From Candidatus Bathyarchaeota archaeon (GTDB lineage: Archaea; Thermoproteota; Bathyarchaeia; TCS64): 6,185 nt of DNA. The notes below the pieces were generated by a model that worked only from the letters and a program-made list of their open reading frames with translations, was not told where the DNA came from and searched no databases. The translations under genes were made by a program, and so were the position numbers. Of the stretch, positions 1-5,624 are shown piece after piece; position 1 is the stretch's first letter, and each line of letters starts with the position of its first letter. Location: NCBI GenBank assembly GCA_020697635.1, contig JAEHCT010000085.1, forward strand, positions 1-6,185, in the 5' to 3' direction.

Positions 1-1
1 A

Positions 2-1102
2 GGCGCACTCGACGGCGACGGCGTACCTATCAGGGAGTGCGTCCCCGAGTATGTCTACCGGGTTCCTCGTGGAGGCCGCGTCCGGCAGATTCTCCTTCAG
101 CTTTTTCACCGTCTCCTCCGAGAGTGAGGCCATCTTCAGGCCCAGCTTCTCCACCAAGTCGGTGGACAGTATCCCGGGGCCGCCGGCGTTGGTGACTATG
201 GCTATGCCTTCGTCCTCTGGCAGACTCTGCTGTGTGAAAGCCACGGCGTAGTTGAACAGATCCTCCATGCTCTCCGTGAGTATAACCCCCGCCCTGTCGA
301 ACGCCTTCTGGTAGGCGAGGAAGCTCCCGACCAGGGCACCCGTGTGGCTGCCCGCCGCCTTGGCGCCGGCGCTGCTTGTGCCGCCTTTCACCACCATGAC
401 GGGTTTCTTCTTGACGACCCTCTCGGCAACCTCAAGGAACCTTCGGCCCCTCTCGATGCTCTCCAGGTATAGCAGGATCACCTTGATGTCAGGGTCCTCG
501 GCCATGGCCTCTATGAAGTCTATCTCGTCGAGGTCGGCCTTGTTGCCCAGGCTGATTATGCTGCCGAACCCAATCTCCTCGGCGATGATCCAGTCAAGGA
601 TGGCGGTGCCCAACGCGCCGCTCTGCGTTATGAACCCTATGCTGCCTTTCTTGGGGAGGGAGGATGCGAAGCTCAGGTCGAAGGGCACGTGGGTATTTGT
701 GGCGCCCAGGCAGTTGGGTCCCTGCAGCCTCATCCCGTACCTTTTCACAGTCTCTACGAGCTTCTTCTCCAGCTCAGCCCCTTCGTGTCCAGTCTCCTTG
801 AATCCGGCAGAGATGACTATGAGCGCCTCCACGCCTTTCTCTCCACACTGCTCGACCGTGGATATCACGTACTGGGAGGGTATAGCTATGACCGCCAGCT
901 CGACGTCGCCTGGAACATCCAGTATGGACTTGTATGACTGATGGCCGAGGATTTCGCCTCCACGCACGTTGATCGGGTAGACGCTCCCTGCGTACCCGCT
1001 CTTAAGCAGGTTATCAGTTAAGACGTATCCGACTTTACCCGGAGTGTTAGAAGCGCCAATGATGGCTACTGACTTCGGCCTAAATATAGCGTCCAGCTTC
1101 AA
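2..1102 (-). CDS. ADP-forming acetate/acyl-CoA ligase, alpha-type region (3' end cut by window edge)
   Basis: Converts acyl-CoA + ADP + Pi to acid + CoA + ATP (reversible), a cytosolic energy-conserving step of archaeal fermentation. The 367 visible codons run from a CoA-binding Rossmann domain (SVAIIGASNTPGKVGY, residues 11-26) through GPNCLG (128-133) and the ligase-domain TQSGALG (159-165), to a conserved Glu in LYLES (E214) and the phosphohistidine motif SHTGAL (H253). It then enters the third domain (IVTNAGGPG, 302-310; NPVDILGD, 347-354). The E214-H253 spacing equals that of the E218/H257 pair known in Pyrococcus ACD alpha. The start is TTG at 1102: no ATG or GTG lies early in frame, GAGGGTG sits 8 nt upstream, and MKLDAIFRPKSVAIIGAS is a typical N-terminus. 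An in-frame TTG at 1129 is less likely. The frame is still open at the left edge, so it cannot be seen whether the beta (ATP-grasp) part is fused or separate. The substrate acid cannot be told from sequence; protein acetyltransferase (Pat/YfiQ) fusions share these domains. Family call very sure. Confidence 0.95.
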   Translation of the reverse strand, partial: MKLDAIFRPKSVAIIGASNTPGKVGYVLTDNLLKSGYAGSVYPINVRGGEILGHQSYKSILDVPGDVELAVIAIPSQYVISTVEQCGEKGVEALIVISAGFKETGHEGAELEKKLVETVKRYGMRLQGPNCLGATNTHVPFDLSFASSLPKKGSIGFITQSGALGTAILDWIIAEEIGFGSIISLGNKADLDEIDFIEAMAEDPDIKVILLYLESIERGRRFLEVAERVVKKKPVMVVKGGTSSAGAKAAGSHTGALVGSFLAYQKAFDRAGVILTESMEDLFNYAVAFTQQSLPEDEGIAIVTNAGGPGILSTDLVEKLGLKMASLSEETVKKLKENLPDAASTRNPVDILGDALPDRYAVAVECA

Positions 1103-1110
1103 AATACTGA

Positions 1111-1117
1111 CACCCTC
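1111..1117 (-). promoter_or_regulatory. Shine-Dalgarno site of the CoA ligase gene
   Basis: The minus strand reads GAGGGTG, close to the archaeal anti-SD complement GGAGGTGAT, with 8 nt before the TTG at 1102. This site decides the start in favour of 1102 over the in-frame TTG at 1129. Confidence 0.6.
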
Positions 1118-1144
1118 AAGACCTGACAAAGAATATATCGTTAC

Positions 1145-1150
1145 TATAAA
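1145..1150 (-). promoter_or_regulatory. TATA-like box for the CoA ligase gene
   Basis: On the minus strand this reads TTTATA inside CTTTTTATAG. Its centre is about 45 nt before the TTG start, so a transcript starting about 25 nt downstream would have a leader of roughly 20 nt that just contains the GAGGGTG site. Inferred from spacing and composition only. Confidence 0.5.
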
Positions 1151-1183
1151 AAGTTTTGAGAAACTTTACTCGCCGATAATTTA

Positions 1184-1193
1184 AGTAATTACT
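1184..1193. promoter_or_regulatory. 10-bp perfect palindrome in the divergent promoter region (possible operator)
   Basis: AGTAATTACT is its own reverse complement and lies between the two divergent TATA-like boxes, within the 146-bp gap between the CoA ligase and the F420 oxidoreductase. It could bind a dimeric regulator of both genes. A palindrome of this size is only mildly unexpected in an AT-rich gap, so this is a candidate only. Confidence 0.25.
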
Positions 1194-1221
1194 GTACTTG
1201 TGCCAGAAAAACTGTTAAACA

Positions 1222-1229
1222 TGTATATT
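1222..1229 (+). promoter_or_regulatory. TATA-like box for the F420 oxidoreductase gene
   Basis: TGTATATT is centred about 23-25 nt before the TTG start at 1249. That distance places the transcription start almost on the start codon, and no Shine-Dalgarno-like sequence precedes it, so the mRNA is probably leaderless or nearly so. Inferred from spacing. Confidence 0.4.
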
Positions 1230-1248
1230 GCTTTTCTATTGATTCCCA

Positions 1249-2301
1249 TTGGCCCAAGAGAAGAAGATTTTCGGTGACCTAGTCAAGGATGTGGCCGACA
1301 GAAACCTATGCGTCTCGTGTGGCACATGCGTCGCCGTCTGCCCCGTGAACGTCATAGAGTTGGAGGAAGGCTTGCCTCGCCTCGTCGGCGACTGCATAGA
1401 GTGCGGTCTATGCTACGCCAACTGCCCTAGGACAAACTTCAGTGTAGACGAGATGGATGAAGCCATCCACGGCCGGACCAGGAAAGAGAGCGAGCAGCTC
1501 ACAGGCATCTACAGTGCAGTTTACGCCGCGAGAACCAGGAGAGAGGACATCCGCGAGAAGGCTCAGGACGGAGGCGTCGTGACTTCGCTGCTGTCCCAGT
1601 TCATCGAGGACGGCGGCGACGCCGTTATCGTCGCCGGGCTGGAGGAAGACAAGATATGGGCGCCATCCCCACTCATAGCTAAGGATAAGGAGAACGTGAT
1701 AGAAAGCGCGGGTACCAAGTACACGTCGAGCCCTACGCTCGTAGGCGTCAAGAAGGCGGTGAAGGAGGAGAAACTGGGCAACATCGCCGTGGTGGGTACG
1801 GCCTGCCAGATGAGGGGGCTAAGCAGGCTCACCCAGGGTAAGTCCAGGAACAAGAGGTTCACGGACTCCGTGGGGCTCAGGGTCGGGCTCTTCTGTATGG
1901 AGACCTTCAACTATGGAGACTTCATGGATTACCTGGAGTCCAACGGCGTCGACCTCGGCAAGGTCACCAAGTTCGAGATCAAGAGCGGCCGATTCTACGC
2001 CTACGAGGGTGACGAGGTCGCCCACAGGGCCAGGCTCAAGAAAGTCAAGGCTCTCGTACGCCCCTGCTGCCACAGGTGCGACGACTTCACGTCGGAGTTC
2101 GCCGACGTCTCCGTGGGCAACGTAGGGAGCCCCGGTGGCTGGTCTACGGTGATTGTGAGGACGGAGCGAGGCGAAAAAGCCATCATGTCGGCGGCGGAGT
2201 CCGGGCTCATAGAGCTTGCTCCGATAGACGACTTCGATGTGGGCGAGACCCTCGTCCACAGGCTCGCCAAGATGAAGAAGGACAACGCCCTAGACAAGTA
2301 A
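1249..2301 (+). CDS. FrhB/FpoF-family coenzyme F420 oxidoreductase with two 4Fe-4S clusters
   Basis: Likely a flavin/Fe-S subunit that exchanges electrons between reduced F420 and a partner. Residues 21-31 (CVSCGTCVAVC) and 49-59 (CIECGLCYANC) are two CxxCxxCxxxC 4Fe-4S motifs, both followed by Pro. FrhB N-domain signatures follow (GGVVTSLL, 108-115), then the C-domain with VVGTACQMRGL (C186), VGLFCMETF (C216), the Cys group RPCCHRCDDF (C273, C274, C277), and ADVSVGNVGSPGGWSTVIVRT. The length of 350 and the two clusters resemble the FpoF/FqoF input module of F420H2 dehydrogenases, but related F420-dependent reductases share this layout. The start is TTG at 1249, directly after an in-frame stop at 1240-1242. 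The FGDLVKDVADRNLC stretch before the first cluster resembles the N-termini I recall for relatives. A GTG at 1291 with GGTGA upstream is the alternative. No hydrogenase, formate dehydrogenase or Fpo partner gene is nearby, so its physiological partner is unknown. Confidence 0.93.
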   Translation: MAQEKKIFGDLVKDVADRNLCVSCGTCVAVCPVNVIELEEGLPRLVGDCIECGLCYANCPRTNFSVDEMDEAIHGRTRKESEQLTGIYSAVYAARTRREDIREKAQDGGVVTSLLSQFIEDGGDAVIVAGLEEDKIWAPSPLIAKDKENVIESAGTKYTSSPTLVGVKKAVKEEKLGNIAVVGTACQMRGLSRLTQGKSRNKRFTDSVGLRVGLFCMETFNYGDFMDYLESNGVDLGKVTKFEIKSGRFYAYEGDEVAHRARLKKVKALVRPCCHRCDDFTSEFADVSVGNVGSPGGWSTVIVRTERGEKAIMSAAESGLIELAPIDDFDVGETLVHRLAKMKKDNALDK

Positions 2302-2940
2302 CCCTTTCTCTCTCGCCATCTTCACGAGTCTCTCCAGAATCGAGTCAGGCAGGGGTTCGGGTTCAGCCACGAGCATAACGCTGTACTGCAGCTCTGCCAA
2401 AGCCTCTACCACCTTGGCGTTCAAGGCGGCCTCCTCGATGGTCCTCCCAATGGTCGTGACGCCGTGCTGAGGCATGAGACACGCCACATGGTCCTTCATC
2501 GCCTTAACAATGTTGTCCGCGAGCTCCTCCGTTCCGGGGGGCGCGAACCTTGACAACGGTATACCCTTCGCGAGGGCCGGAGCCTGATACAGATCGAGGC
2601 CCATGTGCACGATCTCTCTTCCGGCGATGGAAAGTATGGTCGAGTGCTTAGGGTGTATGTGCACGACGCCTCCTGCCTCAGGCCACAGCTGATAGAGCCG
2701 GGTATGGAAAGGGGTCTCTATGCTGGGCTTGGCGTCGCCCTCGACTACCTCCCGTGTGTCGATGTCCACCACTATGAAGTGCTCTGGCTCCAAGTCGCAG
2801 AACCTGTACCCCGAAGGCTTGATCAGACACTTGTTTGCGTCTTCCATCCTGGCGCTGATGTTACCCGAGGCGCCGTAGGTGAGTCCGTCGGCGAACAGCT
2901 GCCGCCCAACCTTAGCCAGTCTACTTCTCAGCTCTTCCAT
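2290..2940 (-). CDS. Class II aldolase, L-fuculose-1-phosphate aldolase-like (FucA/AraD family)
   Basis: Probable zinc-dependent cytosolic aldolase splitting a ketose 1-phosphate into DHAP and an aldehyde. Numbered from the ATG at 2940, the 216 residues show the phosphate-binding GASGNIS (23-29) and KPSG (41-44), the catalytic Glu of PSIETPFH (E75), and zinc ligands in VVHIHPKH (H94, H96) and PQHGV (H159). These sit within a few residues of E. coli FucA E73, H92, H94 and H155 in a 215-residue protein, which favours the ATG. In-frame TTGs at 2949 and 2955 are alternatives, since GAAGTGAT (2955-2962) is 5 nt from the former but 14 nt from the ATG. The gene is last in the operon, 43 nt after the kinase frame, and its TAG stop overlaps the convergent F420 gene by 12 nt. 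Epimerases (AraD) and tetronate-phosphate decarboxylases share the fold. The FucA-like H-x-H-x-x-H pattern and the kinase neighbour favour aldolase, but the substrate is not known. Confidence 0.9.
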   Translation of the reverse strand: MEELRSRLAKVGRQLFADGLTYGASGNISARMEDANKCLIKPSGYRFCDLEPEHFIVVDIDTREVVEGDAKPSIETPFHTRLYQLWPEAGGVVHIHPKHSTILSIAGREIVHMGLDLYQAPALAKGIPLSRFAPPGTEELADNIVKAMKDHVACLMPQHGVTTIGRTIEEAALNAKVVEALAELQYSVMLVAEPEPLPDSILERLVKMAREKGLLV

Positions 2941-2954
2941 CGCATCCAAGGGCA

Positions 2955-2962
2955 ATCACTTC
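2955..2962 (-). promoter_or_regulatory. Shine-Dalgarno-like site before the aldolase
   Basis: The minus strand reads GAAGTGAT, matching part of GGAGGTGAT. It overlaps the TTG at 2955, making that the least likely of the three possible starts, and lies 5 nt from the TTG at 2949 and 14 nt from the ATG at 2940. Confidence 0.4.
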
Positions 2963-2983
2963 ATATCTGGGTCCCGTCGCTGT

Positions 2984-3217
2984 TTAAAGCGTTCCGGGTA
3001 AGCCGTCACGGACCTTAAGCCACTTCTGGTAGAGCCTTTCATATGTCGCGTGATTACCCTTGTCTGGGTGTATCGGATCCCTCAGCCGGACCACGACCTC
3101 CACCGCTTCATCGAAGCCATTGTAGAACCCTGCCCCTACCGCCGCACAAATTGCGGTCCCCAACGCCGTTGCCTCAACGCAGGTAGGAACAATGACTGGG
3201 AACCCTAGCACATCAGA
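2984..3217 (-). pseudogene. C-terminal fragment of the FGGY kinase, downstream of an in-frame stop
   Basis: Directly after the TAA that ends the main kinase frame, the same frame reads SDVLGFPVIVPTCVEATALG and continues with TAICAAVGAGFYNGF, 77 residues to a TAA. This matches the normal end of LsrK/xylulokinase-type kinases (E. coli LsrK: WSQILADVSGLPVNIPVV, then EATALGCAIAAGVGAG). It forms the last helices of the ATPase domain. The reading frame is not shifted, and the join WAQI-stop-SDVLG replaces exactly one residue. A GTG at 3211 lies two codons after the stop, so termination-reinitiation could in principle make this piece separately, but no good Shine-Dalgarno site is present. The conserved residues are all intact, suggesting that the stop is recent or a sequencing error. 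Confidence 0.85.
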
Positions 3218-4459
3218 TTATATCTGCGCCCAAAGCCTCGATCTCGAGTTGCCTCCGCAGAACTTCAGGTACGTGAACTCCGCGCCCGACACCTTTTCGA
3301 TCTGTTCAATGTTTGCCCTGACCCCATAACAATTGGACTCGATGACAGACCTAGTCAATTCGCCCGCGGAGTAGCTGTCCCTGCCGACAAGGGTCCGCGG
3401 GATGTCTATATCGCCCAGCCGGTCGTTCTCCCAGTATGGAGGCCCCGCGTCGAAAACATGAGTGCCTAGGTAAGCAAGGAGGCCGTTTGAACCCGACGGC
3501 GTTTCTGAGGCGTGTATGTTAAGATCGTTGTAGCTGTAGACCCTGTTCAGAGCCTCTCTTACCAAACGGTAAGCTTTCCCCGTGTAGCCGGCGTTGCTTT
3601 CCAGCGTCCAGCAACCGGGCGTAAGGTAGTTGTTGGTCCAGGTACGTCTCTTCTTGTCGAAGACCGGTTCATCCGTTATAACCTGGATGGGCGTCGTGGT
3701 GCCTCCGACGGCGACGGCCTCATCTATTTTGGCTCCGGCTCCGAGGAGCCCACACTGAGTGTCTGCTCCTCCCACCACCACGGGGGTTCCTGAAGCTATC
3801 GCCGTCTCCTGCGAAGCTTTCCCTGTGACGAAGCCAAGGGGTTCACCACTCTGCAGCACGCCGGGGAACATCTCCCCTGGAATGTCTAGTTCATCGATCA
3901 GCTCCCAGCTCCAGAGGTTTTCCCTGACGTCGTATAACGCTGTTTCGCACGCCATGGAGCCTTCTGTAGCGGCTACCCCTGTGAGGCGATAGTTCACCCA
4001 GTCGCTTACCATGAGCAGATGCCTAATACTTTTCATGGTATCTTGGTTCTCTTGTCTTAGCCACGGCAAAAAGCCTCCAGCGATCCAGTTCGGCACAGGC
4101 CAGTGCCCTGAAGCGTCGTACATCCTCGCCCCAAGTTTTTCGAGCGTCTCCTCCCCATGCCTCCTGCTATCATCTGTCATAGTCTTCTGGATGTACCTGT
4201 CCTCTTTGTCAACGAGGATGAACTCCTCTCTCATCCCTGTGCAGCTGACGCCGGCGACGTTTCGGGGGTCCACCTTGCCGAGCTTTAGGGTATCCTTGAC
4301 GGCTGTACAAACGAGGCTCCAGGCCTCATCAGGGTTCCACCGCCTCCGATCCCATGGGATACCGGAGCTTCGTACGATTCTACCCTCGGGGTCGACTAGG
4401 AAGGCCTTCGCTCCCCCCGAACCGGCGTCTATTACTAGCAGTAACCCTTTTTCTGGCAA
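3218..4459 (-). CDS. FGGY-family carbohydrate kinase, LsrK-like, cut short by an in-frame TAA
   Basis: ATP-dependent kinase for a sugar or sugar-like substrate; cytosolic. The 413 residues contain the N-terminal actin-fold phosphate loop LLLVIDAGSGGAKAF (6-20; D11), TGMREEFILVD (74-84, LsrK-like SMRE region), DDSRR (96-100), the catalytic-base motif GGADTQCGLLGAG (D233), VGGTTTP (251-257) and the adenine-site FCGGNSRSRLWAQI (400-413). It then stops at TAA 3218-3220, with the missing about 77 residues still encoded in frame beyond it. The restored length of about 491 fits the family (xylulokinase about 484, LsrK 530). As written, the product lacks the end of the ATPase domain and would probably be inactive. 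The start is TTG at 4459: a TAG lies two codons upstream, and the next start codons would lose the phosphate loop. It begins 9 nt after the dehydrogenase stop, so translation is probably coupled. LsrK resemblance does not prove an autoinducer-2 role; xylulose, fuculose or deoxyribose-type ketoses are equally possible. Confidence 0.9.
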   Translation of the reverse strand: MPEKGLLLVIDAGSGGAKAFLVDPEGRIVRSSGIPWDRRRWNPDEAWSLVCTAVKDTLKLGKVDPRNVAGVSCTGMREEFILVDKEDRYIQKTMTDDSRRHGEETLEKLGARMYDASGHWPVPNWIAGGFLPWLRQENQDTMKSIRHLLMVSDWVNYRLTGVAATEGSMACETALYDVRENLWSWELIDELDIPGEMFPGVLQSGEPLGFVTGKASQETAIASGTPVVVGGADTQCGLLGAGAKIDEAVAVGGTTTPIQVITDEPVFDKKRRTWTNNYLTPGCWTLESNAGYTGKAYRLVREALNRVYSYNDLNIHASETPSGSNGLLAYLGTHVFDAGPPYWENDRLGDIDIPRTLVGRDSYSAGELTRSVIESNCYGVRANIEQIEKVSGAEFTYLKFCGGNSRSRLWAQI

Positions 4460-4468
4460 CGCCTATCC

Positions 4469-5554
4469 CTACCCTAGCACCGCCTTATTAGCCACGTGGA
4501 TGGGGTCCACCCCCTCCCCATGTAGATACGATGCCGCCTGACGGGCTATCTGGCGGCACCCCCTCATCTCCATCTCGGGCGACCTCCCAGCCGAGTGGGG
4601 GGTGAACGTTACGTTATCGAGCGTCAGGAGCTTGTTATCGCTCTTTATGGGATCGTCCTCGAAAACGTCGAGGGCCGTACCGGCGATCCAGCCCTTAACC
4701 AACGCCGTGTAGAGCGCTTCCTCGTTTACTATCTCCCCTCGGGCCGTGTTGATCAGGATCGCCGTGGGCTTCATCTTCTTCAACGCCTCGCCGTCTATCA
4801 TGTGCTTGGTCTCAGGGGTGAGCTTGGCGTGAATCGACACGAAATCAGAGGACGACAAAAGCTCGTCGAGGCCAGTTTTGACGCATCCATCCCGCCTCAA
4901 CGTCTCCGCCTCCACGTATGGATTGTAGACCTTGACTCGTATGCCAAACGCCTCAGCCCTTCTAGCAACTCTTTGACCCACCTGGCCGTAGCCGATCAAT
5001 CCAAGAGTCTTCCCGTCGAGCTCCATCCACCTAAACCCCGACATGTAGCTCTGCCGTCCAGCCTCCTCGACAGCCTTGAAGTAGTGTCCGGTTCTGAGCG
5101 CGTGGTGTTGCCTCGAAATGTTTCTTGACTCGGAGAGCATCATCCCAAGAGTCTGGTCGGCCACGCTCTCAGCGTTTCTGCCCACAGCCCTCAAAACCAT
5201 GATTCCCCTCGTCATGGCGGCTCCCTGGTCGACGTTCACGGGCCCCCCTCTGGGGACGCCGATCATCCTCAGGCTAGGAGCTGCGTCCATGATGCCCTGC
5301 GTGAGCGGCGCATACCCCGTGGCAACCACGTCTGCGTCGCGGATATGCCTCCTTATTTTCGCGGAGTTCCCGTTTGCCTCCCTCACTCCTTCCCTCAGTT
5401 CGGTGCCCCACTTGAAATCGCCCTCCAAGTTCTCGACAAAAGACACGCTGTGTCCACCGAAGTCGCCGTCCATCGCCTCGGATAAAGCTGTACTCCACAT
5501 CTCCTCAGCGTCAGGCTTCATCCATCTTTCATACAGCACCAGAACATTCGCCAA
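4469..5554 (-). CDS. D-isomer-specific 2-hydroxyacid dehydrogenase (phosphoglycerate dehydrogenase-like)
   Basis: NAD(P)-dependent interconversion of a 2-hydroxy acid and a 2-keto acid; cytosolic, 361 residues. The N-terminal substrate domain contains RGGPVNVD (102-109), in place of the RAGVGVDNID common in other members. The Rossmann domain has GLIGYGQVGQRVARRA (185-200; G188, G190, G193). Catalytic positions are Arg272 (NTARGEIV), Asp301 (DVFEDDP, where the family usually has Glu) and His320 (TPHSAG). The residue after the second beta strand is Asn211 (VYNPY), where NAD-specific members have Asp, so cofactor preference is unclear. There is no C-terminal ACT domain, which argues against a feedback-regulated serine-pathway SerA. 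The start is TTG at 5554: an in-frame TAG sits five codons upstream and later starts would cut the first beta strand. It is first in the operon, preceded by a TATA-like box and followed 9 nt later by the kinase. It may be a glyoxylate/hydroxypyruvate, lactate or sugar-acid dehydrogenase; family sure, substrate open. Confidence 0.93.
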   Translation of the reverse strand: MANVLVLYERWMKPDAEEMWSTALSEAMDGDFGGHSVSFVENLEGDFKWGTELREGVREANGNSAKIRRHIRDADVVATGYAPLTQGIMDAAPSLRMIGVPRGGPVNVDQGAAMTRGIMVLRAVGRNAESVADQTLGMMLSESRNISRQHHALRTGHYFKAVEEAGRQSYMSGFRWMELDGKTLGLIGYGQVGQRVARRAEAFGIRVKVYNPYVEAETLRRDGCVKTGLDELLSSSDFVSIHAKLTPETKHMIDGEALKKMKPTAILINTARGEIVNEEALYTALVKGWIAGTALDVFEDDPIKSDNKLLTLDNVTFTPHSAGRSPEMEMRGCRQIARQAASYLHGEGVDPIHVANKAVLG

Positions 5555-5583
5555 ACAAGACGCCGCCTAACTGAAGACAAGTC

Positions 5584-5592
5584 AATATTTAA
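5584..5592 (-). promoter_or_regulatory. TATA-like box of the dehydrogenase-kinase-aldolase operon
   Basis: The minus strand reads TTAAATATT preceded by the purine-rich AAAG, a BRE-like context. Its centre is about 34 nt before the TTG at 5554, giving an expected leader of only about 10 nt. No other AT-rich promoter-like stretch occurs inside the operon, so the three genes are probably transcribed together from here. Confidence 0.5.
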
Positions 5593-5600
5593 TAGCTTTA

Positions 5601-5610
5601 CCTGTACAGG
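5601..5610. promoter_or_regulatory. 10-bp perfect palindrome directly upstream of the operon TATA box
   Basis: CCTGTACAGG is its own reverse complement and ends eight bases before the TATA-like element on the operon strand. In archaea this is where activators, or repressors that block TFB/TBP, bind. It also lies just past the oligo-T of the upstream gene, so a small hairpin role is possible. The arms are only 5 bp. Confidence 0.35.
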
Positions 5611-5615
5611 ATAGG

Positions 5616-5621
5616 AAAAAA
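5616..5621 (-). terminator. Oligo-T stop signal after the coiled-coil protein gene
   Basis: On the minus strand TTTTTT follows the TAA stop (5625-5627) after CCC. Archaeal RNA polymerase stops at such T runs without needing a hairpin. Its place between this gene and the operon promoter would separate the two transcripts. Confidence 0.5.
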
Positions 5622-5624
5622 GGG

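Noticed and set aside
342..941. A 199-codon open frame on the plus strand opposite the CoA ligase
   Set aside because: It lies wholly antisense to an unmistakable conserved gene, and its translation is low-complexity Ser/Pro/Leu with no family features.
1221..1277. Short frame starting at ATG 1221, running out of frame into the F420 gene
   Set aside because: It gives an 18-residue peptide, overlaps the probable TATA box and has no ribosome site; most likely chance.
1563..2297. Three minus-strand open frames inside the F420 oxidoreductase
   Set aside because: The plus-strand frame carries all the Fe-S and FrhB motifs; the opposite frames show none.
3218..3220. Recoding of the kinase stop as selenocysteine or pyrrolysine
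   Set aside because: Those use TGA and TAG; this is TAA, and the residue it replaces is an ordinary hydrophobic position in homologues.
2984..4459. Frameshift or insertion as cause of the kinase break
   Set aside because: The homologous sequence continues in the same frame on both sides with only one codon altered, so this is a nonsense codon.
4595..5570. Two long plus-strand open frames (177 and 150 codons) opposite the dehydrogenase, and another at 4011-4541 over the kinase start
   Set aside because: All are antisense shadows of conserved coding sequence with no plausible domain or ribosome site.
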